A stretch of 64,000 nt of DNA from an uncultured Alphaproteobacteria bacterium. GTDB lineage: Bacteria; Pseudomonadota; Alphaproteobacteria; Rhizobiales; Aestuariivirgaceae. Location: the NCBI GenBank assembly GCA_937870685.1, contig CALMZX010000105.1:16312-80311 (forward strand), given 5' to 3'. Positions 17,900-25,470 of the stretch are shown piece after piece. How positions within the stretch are numbered: position 1 is the stretch's first letter; every line of letters starts with the position of its first letter. Position numbers and translations under genes: made by a program. The notes under the pieces were generated by a model. It ran no database searches. It had not been told where the DNA came from and worked only from the letters and a program-made list of their open reading frames with translations.

Positions 17900-18619
17900 A
17901 TGACCGAAGAATCACAGTCCGGGGCCGGCATGGAAAAGAAGCCGGGGTTGATCAGGCGCACCATCCGCTGGTTCACCAAGCCGTCAACGGCGCTCGCGGT
18001 GGGCACGATCAGCCTGCCGGCCTTTCTGCTGGGCGTCATATTCTGGGGTGGCTTCAACTGGGCCATGGAAGCCACCAACAAGGAGAGCTTCTGCATTTCC
18101 TGCCATGAGATGAAAGACAACGTCTACGCCGAGTACCGCAATACGGTGCATTACTCGAACCGCACCGGCGTGCGCGCCAGCTGCCCGGATTGCCATGTCC
18201 CCAAGGAATGGGGGCACAAGGTGGTCCGCAAGATTCAGGCCAGCAACGAACTCCTGCACAAGGCCCTTGGCACCATCGATACCCCGGCCAAATTCACCGA
18301 ACACCGGCCAGCGATGTCCCAGCGCGTGTGGCGCGCCATGAAAACAACCGACTCGCGCGAATGCCGCAACTGCCACAAGTTCGACCACATGGAATATTCC
18401 GCGCAGGAACCGCGCGCCTCTGAACTTCACCAGTCGGCACTGACCCAGGGCAAGACCTGCATTGATTGCCACCAGGGCATCGCCCATGAACTGCCGCCGA
18501 ACGCAAAGCAAAGCTATGCCGCGATGCTCGACAACATCGACAATGTGGGGATCATCCAGAAGACCATCGACTTCCTGCAGGGAGCGGATGTTGAGAAAGC
18601 CAAGGCCGCGCCCAGGTGA
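17900..18619 (+). CDS. napC: NapC, membrane-anchored tetraheme quinol dehydrogenase
   Basis: This 239-residue NapC/NirT-family cytochrome has one N-terminal membrane anchor (about 28-55) and four heme c motifs: CISCH at 65, CPDCH at 95, CRNCH at 155 and CIDCH at 187. It oxidises quinol and reduces NapB. ATG 17900 follows a GGGG stretch; an in-frame ATG at 17885 overlapping the napB stop would add five residues. It is the last gene of the operon, and roughly 430 bases without a supportable gene follow. Confidence 0.95.
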   Translation: MTEESQSGAGMEKKPGLIRRTIRWFTKPSTALAVGTISLPAFLLGVIFWGGFNWAMEATNKESFCISCHEMKDNVYAEYRNTVHYSNRTGVRASCPDCHVPKEWGHKVVRKIQASNELLHKALGTIDTPAKFTEHRPAMSQRVWRAMKTTDSRECRNCHKFDHMEYSAQEPRASELHQSALTQGKTCIDCHQGIAHELPPNAKQSYAAMLDNIDNVGIIQKTIDFLQGADVEKAKAAPR

Positions 18620-19049
18620 GGTCTATCCCGGGCCAAGAACCAATTCATGGGGTTGGCCACTTCCGTATCTGTTTTGACAGGGTGTCTGATTGCGAGAGAG
18701 AGTCTTCGGGAGAAACTTCGCAGCATTGATCGGGCAGCAAGCTTTCATGCTTCTTCTTCCGGTTGGAATATGTCGCCTCACCGATCCCATGCCATCCGGC
18801 ATGTCTGGACCACCGGATGGCCGTCAGCACCCTGCTTGAGAATGAACGTCTGCCAGGGGTCCGTGAACTTCAATTCTTCATGTATCCCACACACTCGTTC
18901 AGGGCAGCACAGCAAAAAAGTTCTAGCTCAGAGCGACCAATTTGCTGGGGGCACACCAATGAAGTCTGAAGTCGAGCCTCTACAAAAAGCCGGATCGCGT
19001 CAGAGGCTCAATTCAACATCTTTCCGCGTGGCGACATGGTGGCGAAACG
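18620..19049. other. 430-bp gap after napC with no supportable gene
   Basis: Open frames here (for example 18647-19060 on the plus strand) have no ribosome site, no recognisable motif and a composition unlike the neighbours. The stretch holds a nine-base inverted repeat (18791-18821). If nap is an island, this is where an integrase gene would have been, next to the tRNA; nothing recognisable remains. Confidence 0.6.
18791..18821. repeat. Nine-base inverted repeat downstream of napC
   Basis: GCCATCCGG at 18791-18799 and CCGGATGGC at 18813-18821 are exact inverted copies around a 13-base spacer. No T-run follows. It could be a weak transcript end for the nap operon or a relic of a lost element end. 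Confidence 0.45.
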
Positions 19050-19087
19050 AAAAAAGATGACTGATGGACCACCATTCGGTGATCTTT
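19050..19087 (-). terminator. Candidate intrinsic terminator of tRNA-Gly
   Basis: On the minus strand, an imperfect stem built from AAAGATCACCGAATGG and its near-complement ending CATCTT (two mismatches and one bulge) is followed by a run of six T. It starts about 30 bases after the tRNA-Gly 3' end, as expected for its terminator. Confidence 0.55.
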
Positions 19088-19116
19088 CTTAAGTCATTGA
19101 TTTTTTATGGAGAAAA

Positions 19117-19191
19117 TGGAGCGGGCGAGGCGAATCGAACGCCCGACCCTAACCTTGGCAAGGTTATGCTCTACCCCTGAGCTACGCCCGC
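19117..19191 (-). tRNA. tRNA-Gly(GCC), CCA encoded
   Basis: The minus strand gives an intact cloverleaf: acceptor GCGGGCG pairing with CGCCCGC, a D-arm containing AGCTCAGGGGTAGAGC, an anticodon stem TAACC/GGTTA with loop TTGCCAA (anticodon GCC), and a T-arm with GTTCGATTC. CCA is encoded at 19117-19119. Its 3' end faces the nap operon, and a 3'-end duplicate lies at 11999-12036, which suggests this gene served as an integration site. Confidence 0.97.
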
Positions 19192-19303
19192 TTAAGCGGC
19201 CGGACACGACGGTTGTTATGTGCCCGGCGAGGCGACTTATTGCCTAAGCCGATTGCAAATGCAATAGCGTCTTTCAACATTGTTTTGTTAAGGAATTTCA
19301 GGG

Positions 19304-19807
19304 ATGCCAGCCAGACGCGATGAACTTTTCCAGCGCTTGGACAGCTTGGGAATCAGCGTGAAAACCTACGACCATGCCCCGGTTTTCACCGTCGAGGAGG
19401 CCAAGCGCGTGCACGATGGCATTCCCGGCGGTCATTGCAAGAACCTGTTCTGCAAGGACGAAAAAGGCGCACTCTGGCTCATTGTTGCGCTCGAGGATTC
19501 TGTCATCAACCTGAAGTCCGCACCAGGCAAGATTGGCTCGAAACGCCTGACATTCGGCAAGCCGGACCTGCTGATGGAAATTCTGGGGGTAGAGCCGGGG
19601 TCGGTAACGCCGTTCGGGCTGATCAATGACCAGCACGCGCGCACCAACGTCATCCTCGATGAAAGCATGATGACGGTAGAGAAACTCAACTTTCACCCGC
19701 TGCAGAACGCTGCAACCACCACGATTGCATCACAGGATCTGCTCACCTTTATTCGATCATGCGGTCACGACCCGCGCATCGTTGCCGTCAGCGATCCCTT
19801 GCCGTGA
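19304..19807 (+). CDS. Prolyl-tRNA editing (YbaK/ProX-domain) deacylase
   Basis: The 167-residue protein is a stand-alone YbaK/ProX editing domain. It starts with the typical ELFQRLDSLGISVKTYDHAPVFTVEEA and has GGHCKNLFCKDEKG, LIVALEDSVINLK and VTPFGLINDQ. Freestanding ProX-type proteins remove mischarged alanine from tRNA-Pro; a Cys-tRNA-Pro specificity is also possible and cannot be distinguished here. A ribosome site AAGGA lies ten bases before the ATG. The gene stands alone between tRNA-Gly and the thioredoxin gene. Confidence 0.88.
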   Translation: MPARRDELFQRLDSLGISVKTYDHAPVFTVEEAKRVHDGIPGGHCKNLFCKDEKGALWLIVALEDSVINLKSAPGKIGSKRLTFGKPDLLMEILGVEPGSVTPFGLINDQHARTNVILDESMMTVEKLNFHPLQNAATTTIASQDLLTFIRSCGHDPRIVAVSDPLP

Positions 19808-19855
19808 TGGAGCAGAACGCCCAAATAGCATAAAAGAGGATTTGGACCTTTCCCG

Positions 19856-20767
19856 ATGAGCATGATTCTTGATTCCACCAGCAAGGCACCCGCAGCAAAT
19901 GCCGTGAAGGATGCAACTGACGCGTCATTTGTGGCGGATGTGATTGAAGGTTCGCGCGAAACCCCCGTCATTGTCGATTTCTGGGCACCATGGTGCGGGC
20001 CGTGCAAGCAGCTGGGTCCGGTGATTGAAAAGGTCGTCCGCGAGCAGAACGGCAAGGTCCGGCTGGTCAAGGTGAATATTGACGAGAACCCGGGCTATGC
20101 CGGACAGCTGCGGGTGCAATCCATTCCGGCCGTCTTTGCCTTTGTCGATGGCCGCCCGGTGGATGGCTTCATGGGCGCCGTTCCCGAGTCCCAGATCAGG
20201 CAGTTTGTCGGACGCCTTGGAAAGATGGGCGGCCTCGCCGAGCAGATTGCCTCGGCGCTTGCCATGGCCCGCGCCGCAGTGGCCCAGAAGGAGGCCGATG
20301 CGGCCCTCGACATCACAGGCCAGATCCTGCAGGCCGACCCCTCGCAGATTGAGGCCTACGCCCTGCAGGCGGAAGCAGCCATGCAACTGGGGCAGCTTGA
20401 GGCTGCCGAAGCAACGCTCGCGGCTGTTCCGGCAGACAAGACCGGTGACCCGTTGATCGTCAGTGCCAAGGCAGCACTCGGCCTCTTGCTCAATCCCGTG
20501 GATACCAGCGGCAGGGCGTCGCTGGAATCGGTGATCGCTGCCAACCCGGATGATTTTGAAGCGCGCATGGAACTCGCGGTCCTGCTGAATGGATCTGGCG
20601 ACCGCACAGCTGCGACCGACCATCTGATCCACATCATCCGAAAGAACCGCGCCTGGAATGATGAAGCGGCGCGCAAGCAACTGGTCCAGTTCTTCGAGGC
20701 CTGGGGTCCGAAGGACGAGGCGACATCGCAAGGGCGGCGAAAGCTCTCGTCCGTCCTGTTTGCGTGA
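19856..20767 (+). CDS. YbbN/CnoX-type thioredoxin-TPR chaperone
   Basis: The 303-residue protein has an N-terminal thioredoxin domain with an intact WCGPC (46-50) and the cis-proline region VQSIPAVFAF. A helical tetratricopeptide-like domain (about 130-300) rich in Ala and Leu follows. This layout matches YbbN/CnoX. E. coli YbbN has lost the CxxC, but here it is complete, as usual in alphaproteobacteria, so a redox role is possible. Family members protect clients from oxidative aggregation and hand them to GroEL or DnaK. The Lon-N domain gene follows 16 bases downstream, so a shared proteostasis transcript is likely. Confidence 0.9.
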   Translation: MSMILDSTSKAPAANAVKDATDASFVADVIEGSRETPVIVDFWAPWCGPCKQLGPVIEKVVREQNGKVRLVKVNIDENPGYAGQLRVQSIPAVFAFVDGRPVDGFMGAVPESQIRQFVGRLGKMGGLAEQIASALAMARAAVAQKEADAALDITGQILQADPSQIEAYALQAEAAMQLGQLEAAEATLAAVPADKTGDPLIVSAKAALGLLLNPVDTSGRASLESVIAANPDDFEARMELAVLLNGSGDRTAATDHLIHIIRKNRAWNDEAARKQLVQFFEAWGPKDEATSQGRRKLSSVLFA

Positions 20768-20783
20768 GACAAAAGGAGAGGCG

Positions 20784-21434
20784 ATGCCACGCTACACGTC
20801 CGTCATTGCGTTGCCGGAAACAATCCCTGTCTTCCCGCTCTCGGGTGCCTTGCTGCTGCCGCGGACCGACTTGCCGCTCAACATCTTCGAGCCGCGCTAC
20901 CTGACGATGGTGGAACACGCCATGTCGTCCGATCACGTCATCGGCATGATCCAGCCCTTGCCCGGGGAACCGGGGGACAATCCTGTCCTGACCCAAGTCG
21001 GCTGTCTTGGCCGCATCACCTCCTACGCGGAAACCGATGACAATCGCGTCCTTATCTCGCTTAGCGGAGTCTGCCGATTTTCAGTAAAGCGCGAAAAGAG
21101 GGTCAAGACCCCGTTTCGGCAGGTTGAGGCCGACTACTCAGGTTTTGCCGCCGATCTGGTGACAGAGAACAATGCCCGCACGGTAGACCGCAGCGCCGTG
21201 ATCAAGGCCGTCCGGCAGTATCTTGAGGCCAACGACATGAGCGCCAACTGGAGCGAGGTGGAGCAGATCCCGACTGAACTGCTCGTCAACACCCTGTCGC
21301 AGTTGGCACCCTATCCGGCTCCGGAAAAACAGGCGCTTCTCGAAGCCAATGACCTGCAGGCCCGGGCCGACATGCTGATTGCCCTCACGGAACTGGCCTT
21401 GTCAGGCGGAGCAAGGGGTGCGCGCCTGCAATGA
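20784..21434 (+). CDS. Lon N-terminal (LON substrate-binding) domain protein
   Basis: This 216-residue protein consists of just the Lon substrate-recognition domain. It opens [27 protein letters not shown], has [24 protein letters not shown] and ends in a helical region. There is no ATPase or protease domain. Such free-standing proteins may act as adaptors, but their role is not established. AAAAGGAGAG just before ATG 20784 is a strong ribosome site. The stop overlaps the start of the next gene as ATGA. Confidence 0.9.
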   Translation: MPRYTSVIALPETIPVFPLSGALLLPRTDLPLNIFEPRYLTMVEHAMSSDHVIGMIQPLPGEPGDNPVLTQVGCLGRITSYAETDDNRVLISLSGVCRFSVKREKRVKTPFRQVEADYSGFAADLVTENNARTVDRSAVIKAVRQYLEANDMSANWSEVEQIPTELLVNTLSQLAPYPAPEKQALLEANDLQARADMLIALTELALSGGARGARLQ

Positions 21435-21613
21435 CTGCATCAACTGATCCGAAGCTCCTTGAACGTCTTGTTTGTCCCGTCACCAAGACTCGGCTGGCAT
21501 ATGATGAGGAGCGGCAGGAATTGGTGTCCCGCGCAGCAGGCCTTGCCTATCCAATCCGTGACGGCATTCCGATCATGCTGGCGGAAGAAGCCAGGGACAT
21601 CAACCGTGAGTAA
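21431..21613 (+). CDS. Trm112/YcaR (UPF0434) family protein
   Basis: The 60-residue protein has the Trm112-like pattern [21 protein letters not shown] followed by [17 protein letters not shown]. Bacterial members are small proteins of uncertain function; eukaryotic Trm112 activates methyltransferases. Only one cysteine of the usual zinc pair is present (CPVTKT), so zinc binding may be lost. It overlaps both neighbours, by 4 nt upstream and 8 nt downstream. Confidence 0.87.
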   Translation: MTASTDPKLLERLVCPVTKTRLAYDEERQELVSRAAGLAYPIRDGIPIMLAEEARDINRE

Positions 21614-21959
21614 CATCTGGCCAACTGAAATCCGTGTCAGGGATGAAGGGCGCAGTCTGGCAGTCACATTTGACACCGGCGAAAGCGGATCGGCCACGGC
21701 AGAACTGCTCCGTGTCGAAAGCCCGAGTGCTGAAGTGAAGGGGCATGGCCCTGGCCAGGAGCAGCTGGTCTGGGGCAAGCGCAACGTGCGCATCAGCAAA
21801 GTGGAAGCCGTCGGCAACTATGCCATCCGCCTGATCTTCGACGATGGCCATTCAACCGGAATCTACACCTGGCCCTATCTGCTCAAAATGATCCGCGAGG
21901 GCGGAACACTTTTTGTCGCCTACGAGGCGAAACTGAAAGAGGCGGGATTGCGCCGCTGA
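21606..21959 (+). CDS. DUF971 (gamma-butyrobetaine hydroxylase-like N-terminal domain) protein
   Basis: Translation from GTG 21606 gives 117 residues starting [18 protein letters not shown] and ending with the conserved [14 protein letters not shown] block. This is the DUF971 domain, found fused to hydroxylases in eukaryotes and freestanding in bacteria, often near Fe-S scaffold or Mrp genes. Its function is unknown. The GTG start overlaps the preceding gene by eight bases. Its stop codon directly abuts the stop of the convergent hydroxylase gene. Confidence 0.88.
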   Translation: MSNIWPTEIRVRDEGRSLAVTFDTGESGSATAELLRVESPSAEVKGHGPGQEQLVWGKRNVRISKVEAVGNYAIRLIFDDGHSTGIYTWPYLLKMIREGGTLFVAYEAKLKEAGLRR

Positions 21960-23195
21960 TCACAGGCCACGCATCAGCCGTGGCAACGCGCCGCTCATAC
22001 CGGCTGCTTCATCCATCAGGGCGGATTTTGCGGCGGGAAGTCTGTCTGCGAGGCGGAGTGCTGCCTGACGGAGCAATGTGAGTCCGGGCAGATCATTGAC
22101 GAAGAGGGCATTCATCCCTTCCATCGCCGCAATGGTGGAGGCAATGTCGAAACGCCGCCAGCGCGCATAGCGTTCGAGCACAGCTTGCGAACCGTGATCT
22201 TCGCCGCGCAGCATCGCATCAGCAACACAATCGGCAAGTGCCGCCACGTCCTTGAAACCGAGATTGAGGCCAAGGCCCGCAAGGGGATGGATGATATGGG
22301 CCGCGTCGCCAATCAATGCCGTGCGTGGACCAGTGATCTCACGCGCCACCTGACGCTTGAGCGGATAGGCTTGGCGCGTTCCTTCAAGATTTGTCCGGCC
22401 CAGATGTGTACCGATCTTCTCATTGAGGGCGGCATTGAAGGTGGTTTCATCTATTGCCATCAACTGCGCTGCTTCTTCAGGTGATGTGCCCCAGACAATC
22501 GAGGCGCGGTTGCCCGGCAATGGCAACAAGGCGAACACGCCGGTTGGCGAGAAATGCTCCTCGGCCCGCAGCCCGTGCGGCAGTTCATGGGCAATGGAGA
22601 AAGTGAGCGCCACCTGCCGGTCATCATGACCTTCGACAGGGATGCCGAGCTCGCGGCGCACGAACGAATTGCGGCCATCCGCCCCGACGAGAAGCGGCGC
22701 ACGCACGCTCTGGCCGTCAGCGAAATTCACGCGCGAGAAGCCGACCTCGCGTACAATGCTGGCAACTGTGACACCGCCCCTCACTTCGATGTCGGAGGAT
22801 CGGTCAACCCCGGCCATCAGGGCTGCTGCAATCCAGCGGTTCTCGGTGATGACGGCGGCAGCCTTGTCGCCGTCAGCCGTAAAGAACGAGAGGAGGGACG
22901 GCCGCGCTTCAAGCATGCCTTTTCCGTCCGTTACGATGATGTGGCGCATTTCGGCCACATGGTCTTTCAGGTCTGCCCAGCATCCAAGCCCATGGAAGAT
23001 GTTTTGCGTGGCGCGCGTCAGGGCCGAACCGCGCGTGTCATTGCCCGAGGCGGCAAATTTTCGGGGGTCGCGGGCATCCACCACCAGGACACGGGCGCGC
23101 GGCGTTGCCCGGGCACCGCCAAGAGCAAGCGCCATCGCCAGTCCGTTGGGTCCGCCGCCAATAATGATAACGTCAAATTCGGCAGTGTGAGTCAT
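21960..23195 (-). CDS. UbiH/UbiF/COQ6-family FAD-dependent hydroxylase (ubiquinone biosynthesis)
   Basis: The 412-residue flavoprotein begins with a dinucleotide-binding GGGPNG motif (FDVIIIGGGPNGLAMALAL). It has the mid-protein LVGADGRNSFVRREL block and the FAD-ribityl signature LIGDAAHIIHPLAGLGLNLGFKD. These define aromatic-ring hydroxylases of ubiquinone synthesis. The ring position (C1, C5 or C6) cannot be set from sequence, because alphaproteobacteria often have one broad-range enzyme (UbiL or UbiM). ATG 23195 is chosen; longer frames add a Phe-rich stretch with no match. It is divergent from glnK. Confidence 0.9.
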   Translation of the reverse strand: MTHTAEFDVIIIGGGPNGLAMALALGGARATPRARVLVVDARDPRKFAASGNDTRGSALTRATQNIFHGLGCWADLKDHVAEMRHIIVTDGKGMLEARPSLLSFFTADGDKAAAVITENRWIAAALMAGVDRSSDIEVRGGVTVASIVREVGFSRVNFADGQSVRAPLLVGADGRNSFVRRELGIPVEGHDDRQVALTFSIAHELPHGLRAEEHFSPTGVFALLPLPGNRASIVWGTSPEEAAQLMAIDETTFNAALNEKIGTHLGRTNLEGTRQAYPLKRQVAREITGPRTALIGDAAHIIHPLAGLGLNLGFKDVAALADCVADAMLRGEDHGSQAVLERYARWRRFDIASTIAAMEGMNALFVNDLPGLTLLRQAALRLADRLPAAKSALMDEAAGMSGALPRLMRGL

Positions 23196-23236
23196 GCAGT
23201 CTGTTCCGGTGAAAATATAGGCAGACAGCGGCATCG

Positions 23237-23251
23237 GCACAAAAAATGTGC
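23237..23251. promoter_or_regulatory. Candidate NtrC-binding site
   Basis: GCAC-N7-GTGC (GCACAAAAAATGTGC) is a perfect palindrome with the arm spacing of the NtrC consensus. Its centre is about 80 bases upstream of the candidate sigma-54 -24 element, the usual enhancer distance. It also lies 42-56 bases upstream of the divergent hydroxylase gene. Confidence 0.6.
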
Positions 23252-23324
23252 AACTTTCGAAGCCACTTGCCATGCGTCACAAATAAAACTGTTCAGTTTC
23301 ATAGACTTGCGATTCCATGCCGAC

Positions 23325-23340
23325 TGGCACGAGTCTTGAG
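23325..23340 (+). promoter_or_regulatory. Candidate sigma-54 promoter of glnK-amtB
   Basis: TGGCACGAGTCTTGAG aligns to TGGCACG-N4-TTGCW with the full -24 half intact. In the -12 half, TTGA replaces TTGC. It lies 53 bases before the glnK ATG. Genes of this type are usually transcribed by RpoN holoenzyme activated by NtrC under nitrogen limitation. The -12 mismatch is the main weakness. Confidence 0.6.
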
Positions 23341-23392
23341 TTGCGAGAGTCCGGTCAACAGCAAGGGCATACCCGGAAAGGGCTCTGAACTC

Positions 23393-23731
23393 ATGAAATA
23401 TATCGTCGCAATCATCAAACCCTTCAAGCTTGAGGAGGTGCGTGAGGCATTGGGCACCTTGGGCATCCAGGGCATCACCGTAACAGAGGTCAAGGGCCAC
23501 GGTCGCCAGCGCGGCCACACGGAGTTCTACCGGGGGGCGGAATACGCCGTGAGCTTTGTGCCCAAGATCAAGATCGAGGTCGCGGTGGACAATGCCATCG
23601 CAGACAGGGTCATCGAAGCCATCCAGATCGCCGCCCAGACCGGCCAGATCGGCGACGGAAAGATCTTCATGCTGCCGCTGGAACTCGCAGTGCGCGTCCG
23701 CACCGGCGAGACCGGCGCATCCGCTCTCTAA
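23393..23731 (+). CDS. glnK: Nitrogen regulatory protein P-II, GlnK
   Basis: The 112-residue protein is a standard PII protein: MKYIVAIIKPFKLEEVREAL, the T-loop KGHGRQRGHTEFYRGAEY with the uridylylation site Tyr51, and the B- and C-loop segments TGQIGDGKIF and VRTGE. GlnK binds ATP/ADP and 2-oxoglutarate and blocks AmtB when ammonium is plentiful. It lies 29 bases before amtB, the conserved glnK-amtB pair, which separates it from the glnA-linked GlnB. Confidence 0.96.
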   Translation: MKYIVAIIKPFKLEEVREALGTLGIQGITVTEVKGHGRQRGHTEFYRGAEYAVSFVPKIKIEVAVDNAIADRVIEAIQIAAQTGQIGDGKIFMLPLELAVRVRTGETGASAL

Positions 23732-23760
23732 GTCACATGACATTTGAAAGGAAACCATAC

Positions 23761-25299
23761 ATGTCCTGGACAGACTCTTTGAAGAGGCCGGCCCTGGCGC
23801 TGGCGGGAGGCACGGTCCTCACCGCACTGCTGCCGGCAGCCAATGCCTTTGCCGCAGCGTCCATCAACAAGGGGGACACCGCCTGGATGGTTGTTGCCAC
23901 GGCCCTTGTGGTGTTCATGACCGTGCCGGGCCTTGCCCTCTTTTATGGCGGCCTTGTGCGCAGCAAGAACGTGCTCTCGGTACTGATGCAAGTCTTCATT
24001 GTCTTCAGCCTGATGGCCATTCTCTGGGTGCTCTATGGCTATTCGCTGGCCTTCACCAACGGCTCGGCATTCATCGGCAGCTTCGACAAGGCTTTCCTCA
24101 ACGGCGTCACCATCTCGAGCATGGCAGCCACCTTCTCGAAGGAAACCTATATTCCCGAGTTCGCCTATCTGGCGTTCCAGCTCACCTTCGCGGCAATCAC
24201 TCCGGCCCTGATTGTTGGTGCCTATGCCGAGCGCATGAAGTTTTCGGCAGTGCTGCTCTTCATGGTGATCTGGTTCACCTTCTCCTATCTGCCCATGGCC
24301 CACATGGTCTGGTGGTGGGCTGGTCCGGATTGCTTCACGCTCAGCCCCGAAGCCATCGACACCGTCAAGGCCTGCGTGGGCGAAGCCGCTGCAACCAACT
24401 TCCTCGCCAGGCTGGCAGCCGCGGCAGATGACGCCGCCAAGGCCACCGTTCTCGCCGACTACGCTTCTGCCGTGAATGCGGCCAACGGCTTCCTCTTCAA
24501 CAAGGGCGCCCTCGACTTCGCAGGCGGTTCCGTGGTGCACATCAATGCCGGTGTGGCCGGTCTTGTCTGCGCCATCGTGCTCGGCAAGCGCATCGGTCTC
24601 GGCAAGGAAGCCATGGCTCCCCACAATCTTACAGTTGTGGGCATCGGTACGGGCATGCTGCTGATCGGCTGGTTTGGTTTTAACGCCGGCTCCAACCTGG
24701 AAGCCAACGGCCTGACTGCTCTGGTCCTCCTCAACACCATTCTGGGTGCGGCAGCAGCCTCGCTCGCATGGTCTGCTGGTGAGTGGCTCACTCGCGGCCA
24801 CGCCTCCTTCCTGGGAGCAGCTTCAGGCATGGTTGCGGGGCTTGTCGCCATCACCCCGGCCTGTGGCTGGGTCGGCCCGATGTCCGCCATTGTGATCGGC
24901 GCGCTGTCTGGCATCGTCTGCCTCTCGGCGGTGATCTGGCTCAAGGCCAAGCTCGGCTATGACGACGCTCTCGACGTCTTCGGCGTTCACGGCATCGGCG
25001 GAATTCTCGGTGCGCTGCTCACCGGCATTTTCGTCAATCCGAACTGGAGCGGTGGCTGGCAGGGCATGGGTGTTACGGACTACCTTGCCACCGACACGTC
25101 CACGAAACTCCTGGACTATGCCCTCAGTGCCCAGATGACGGCACAGATCTATAGCGTGGTGGTTGCCGTCCTGCTCTCAGCAATGGTGAGCTTTGTGGCC
25201 TTGATGATCTGCAAGTTCACCGTCGGCCTCAGGGTCGACGAACAGGACGAACGCCAGGGTCTCGACATCACCAGCCACAACGAGCGCGCCTACAACTGA
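23761..25299 (+). CDS. amtB: Ammonium transporter AmtB
   Basis: This 512-residue membrane protein has an N-terminal signal-like segment and eleven predicted helices. The pore histidine lies in DFAGGSVVHINAG and its partner in FGVHGIGGILGALLTGIF; conserved GLALFYGGLVR and FNAGSNL are present. A roughly 60-residue, Ala/Asp-rich periplasmic insert occupies about 188-247 between HMVWWWAG and GALDFAGG; similar inserts occur in other alphaproteobacterial AmtBs. It imports ammonium across the inner membrane under GlnK control. AGGAAACC before ATG 23761 is the ribosome site, and a strong terminator follows. Confidence 0.97.
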   Translation: MSWTDSLKRPALALAGGTVLTALLPAANAFAAASINKGDTAWMVVATALVVFMTVPGLALFYGGLVRSKNVLSVLMQVFIVFSLMAILWVLYGYSLAFTNGSAFIGSFDKAFLNGVTISSMAATFSKETYIPEFAYLAFQLTFAAITPALIVGAYAERMKFSAVLLFMVIWFTFSYLPMAHMVWWWAGPDCFTLSPEAIDTVKACVGEAAATNFLARLAAAADDAAKATVLADYASAVNAANGFLFNKGALDFAGGSVVHINAGVAGLVCAIVLGKRIGLGKEAMAPHNLTVVGIGTGMLLIGWFGFNAGSNLEANGLTALVLLNTILGAAAASLAWSAGEWLTRGHASFLGAASGMVAGLVAITPACGWVGPMSAIVIGALSGIVCLSAVIWLKAKLGYDDALDVFGVHGIGGILGALLTGIFVNPNWSGGWQGMGVTDYLATDTSTKLLDYALSAQMTAQIYSVVVAVLLSAMVSFVALMICKFTVGLRVDEQDERQGLDITSHNERAYN

Positions 25300-25324
25300 A
25301 CGGGCCGCCACGTCACACATTGAG

Positions 25325-25349
25325 AACCCCCGCTCCGGTGGGGGTTTTT
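25325..25349 (+). terminator. Intrinsic terminator of glnK-amtB
   Basis: AACCCCC (25325-25331) pairs with GGGGGTT (25340-25346), extended by GC/GT pairs around a short loop, and is followed by a T-run. It begins 26 bases after the amtB stop. Confidence 0.9.
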
Positions 25350-25393
25350 CTTTGGCCTGACGAGAAGCCATTGCGGCCGGCATTTACGTCACC

Positions 25394-25433
25394 TTAACCA
25401 TGCCTTGCCATTGTGCCGTTAACCATTTGTTAT
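25394..25433 (+). promoter_or_regulatory. Two CtrA-like sites upstream of ftsK
   Basis: TTAACCAT occurs at 25394-25401 and again at 25419-25426, 25 bases apart. The second extends to TTAA-N7-TTAT (25419-25433), one base from the full CtrA consensus TTAA-N7-TTAA. Both lie 38-77 bases before the ftsK start. Control of ftsK by the cell-cycle regulator CtrA is an inference. Confidence 0.5.
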
Positions 25434-25470
25434 GCCGGGGCAGTTGCGCTGCCGGCCGAGGATCACGCCC

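Larger units (their letters stand above)
11999..19116. mobile_element. Putative decayed genomic island carrying nap, integrated at tRNA-Gly(GCC)
   Basis: The segment is bounded by a tRNA-Gly 3' fragment (11999-12036) and by the 3' end of an intact tRNA-Gly at 19117, in direct orientation. This is the arrangement produced when a tyrosine-integrase element inserts into a tRNA 3' end. Its only cargo is napFDAGHBC, flanked by about 450 and 500 bases without supportable genes. No integrase or excisionase is visible, and base composition looks like the surroundings, so if it was an island it is old and immobile. This is an inference from geometry and gene content. Confidence 0.5.

Noticed and set aside
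18647..19060. 137-codon plus-strand frame downstream of napC
   Set aside because: Ser/Arg-rich low-information translation without motif or ribosome site; overlaps the tRNA-Gly terminator.
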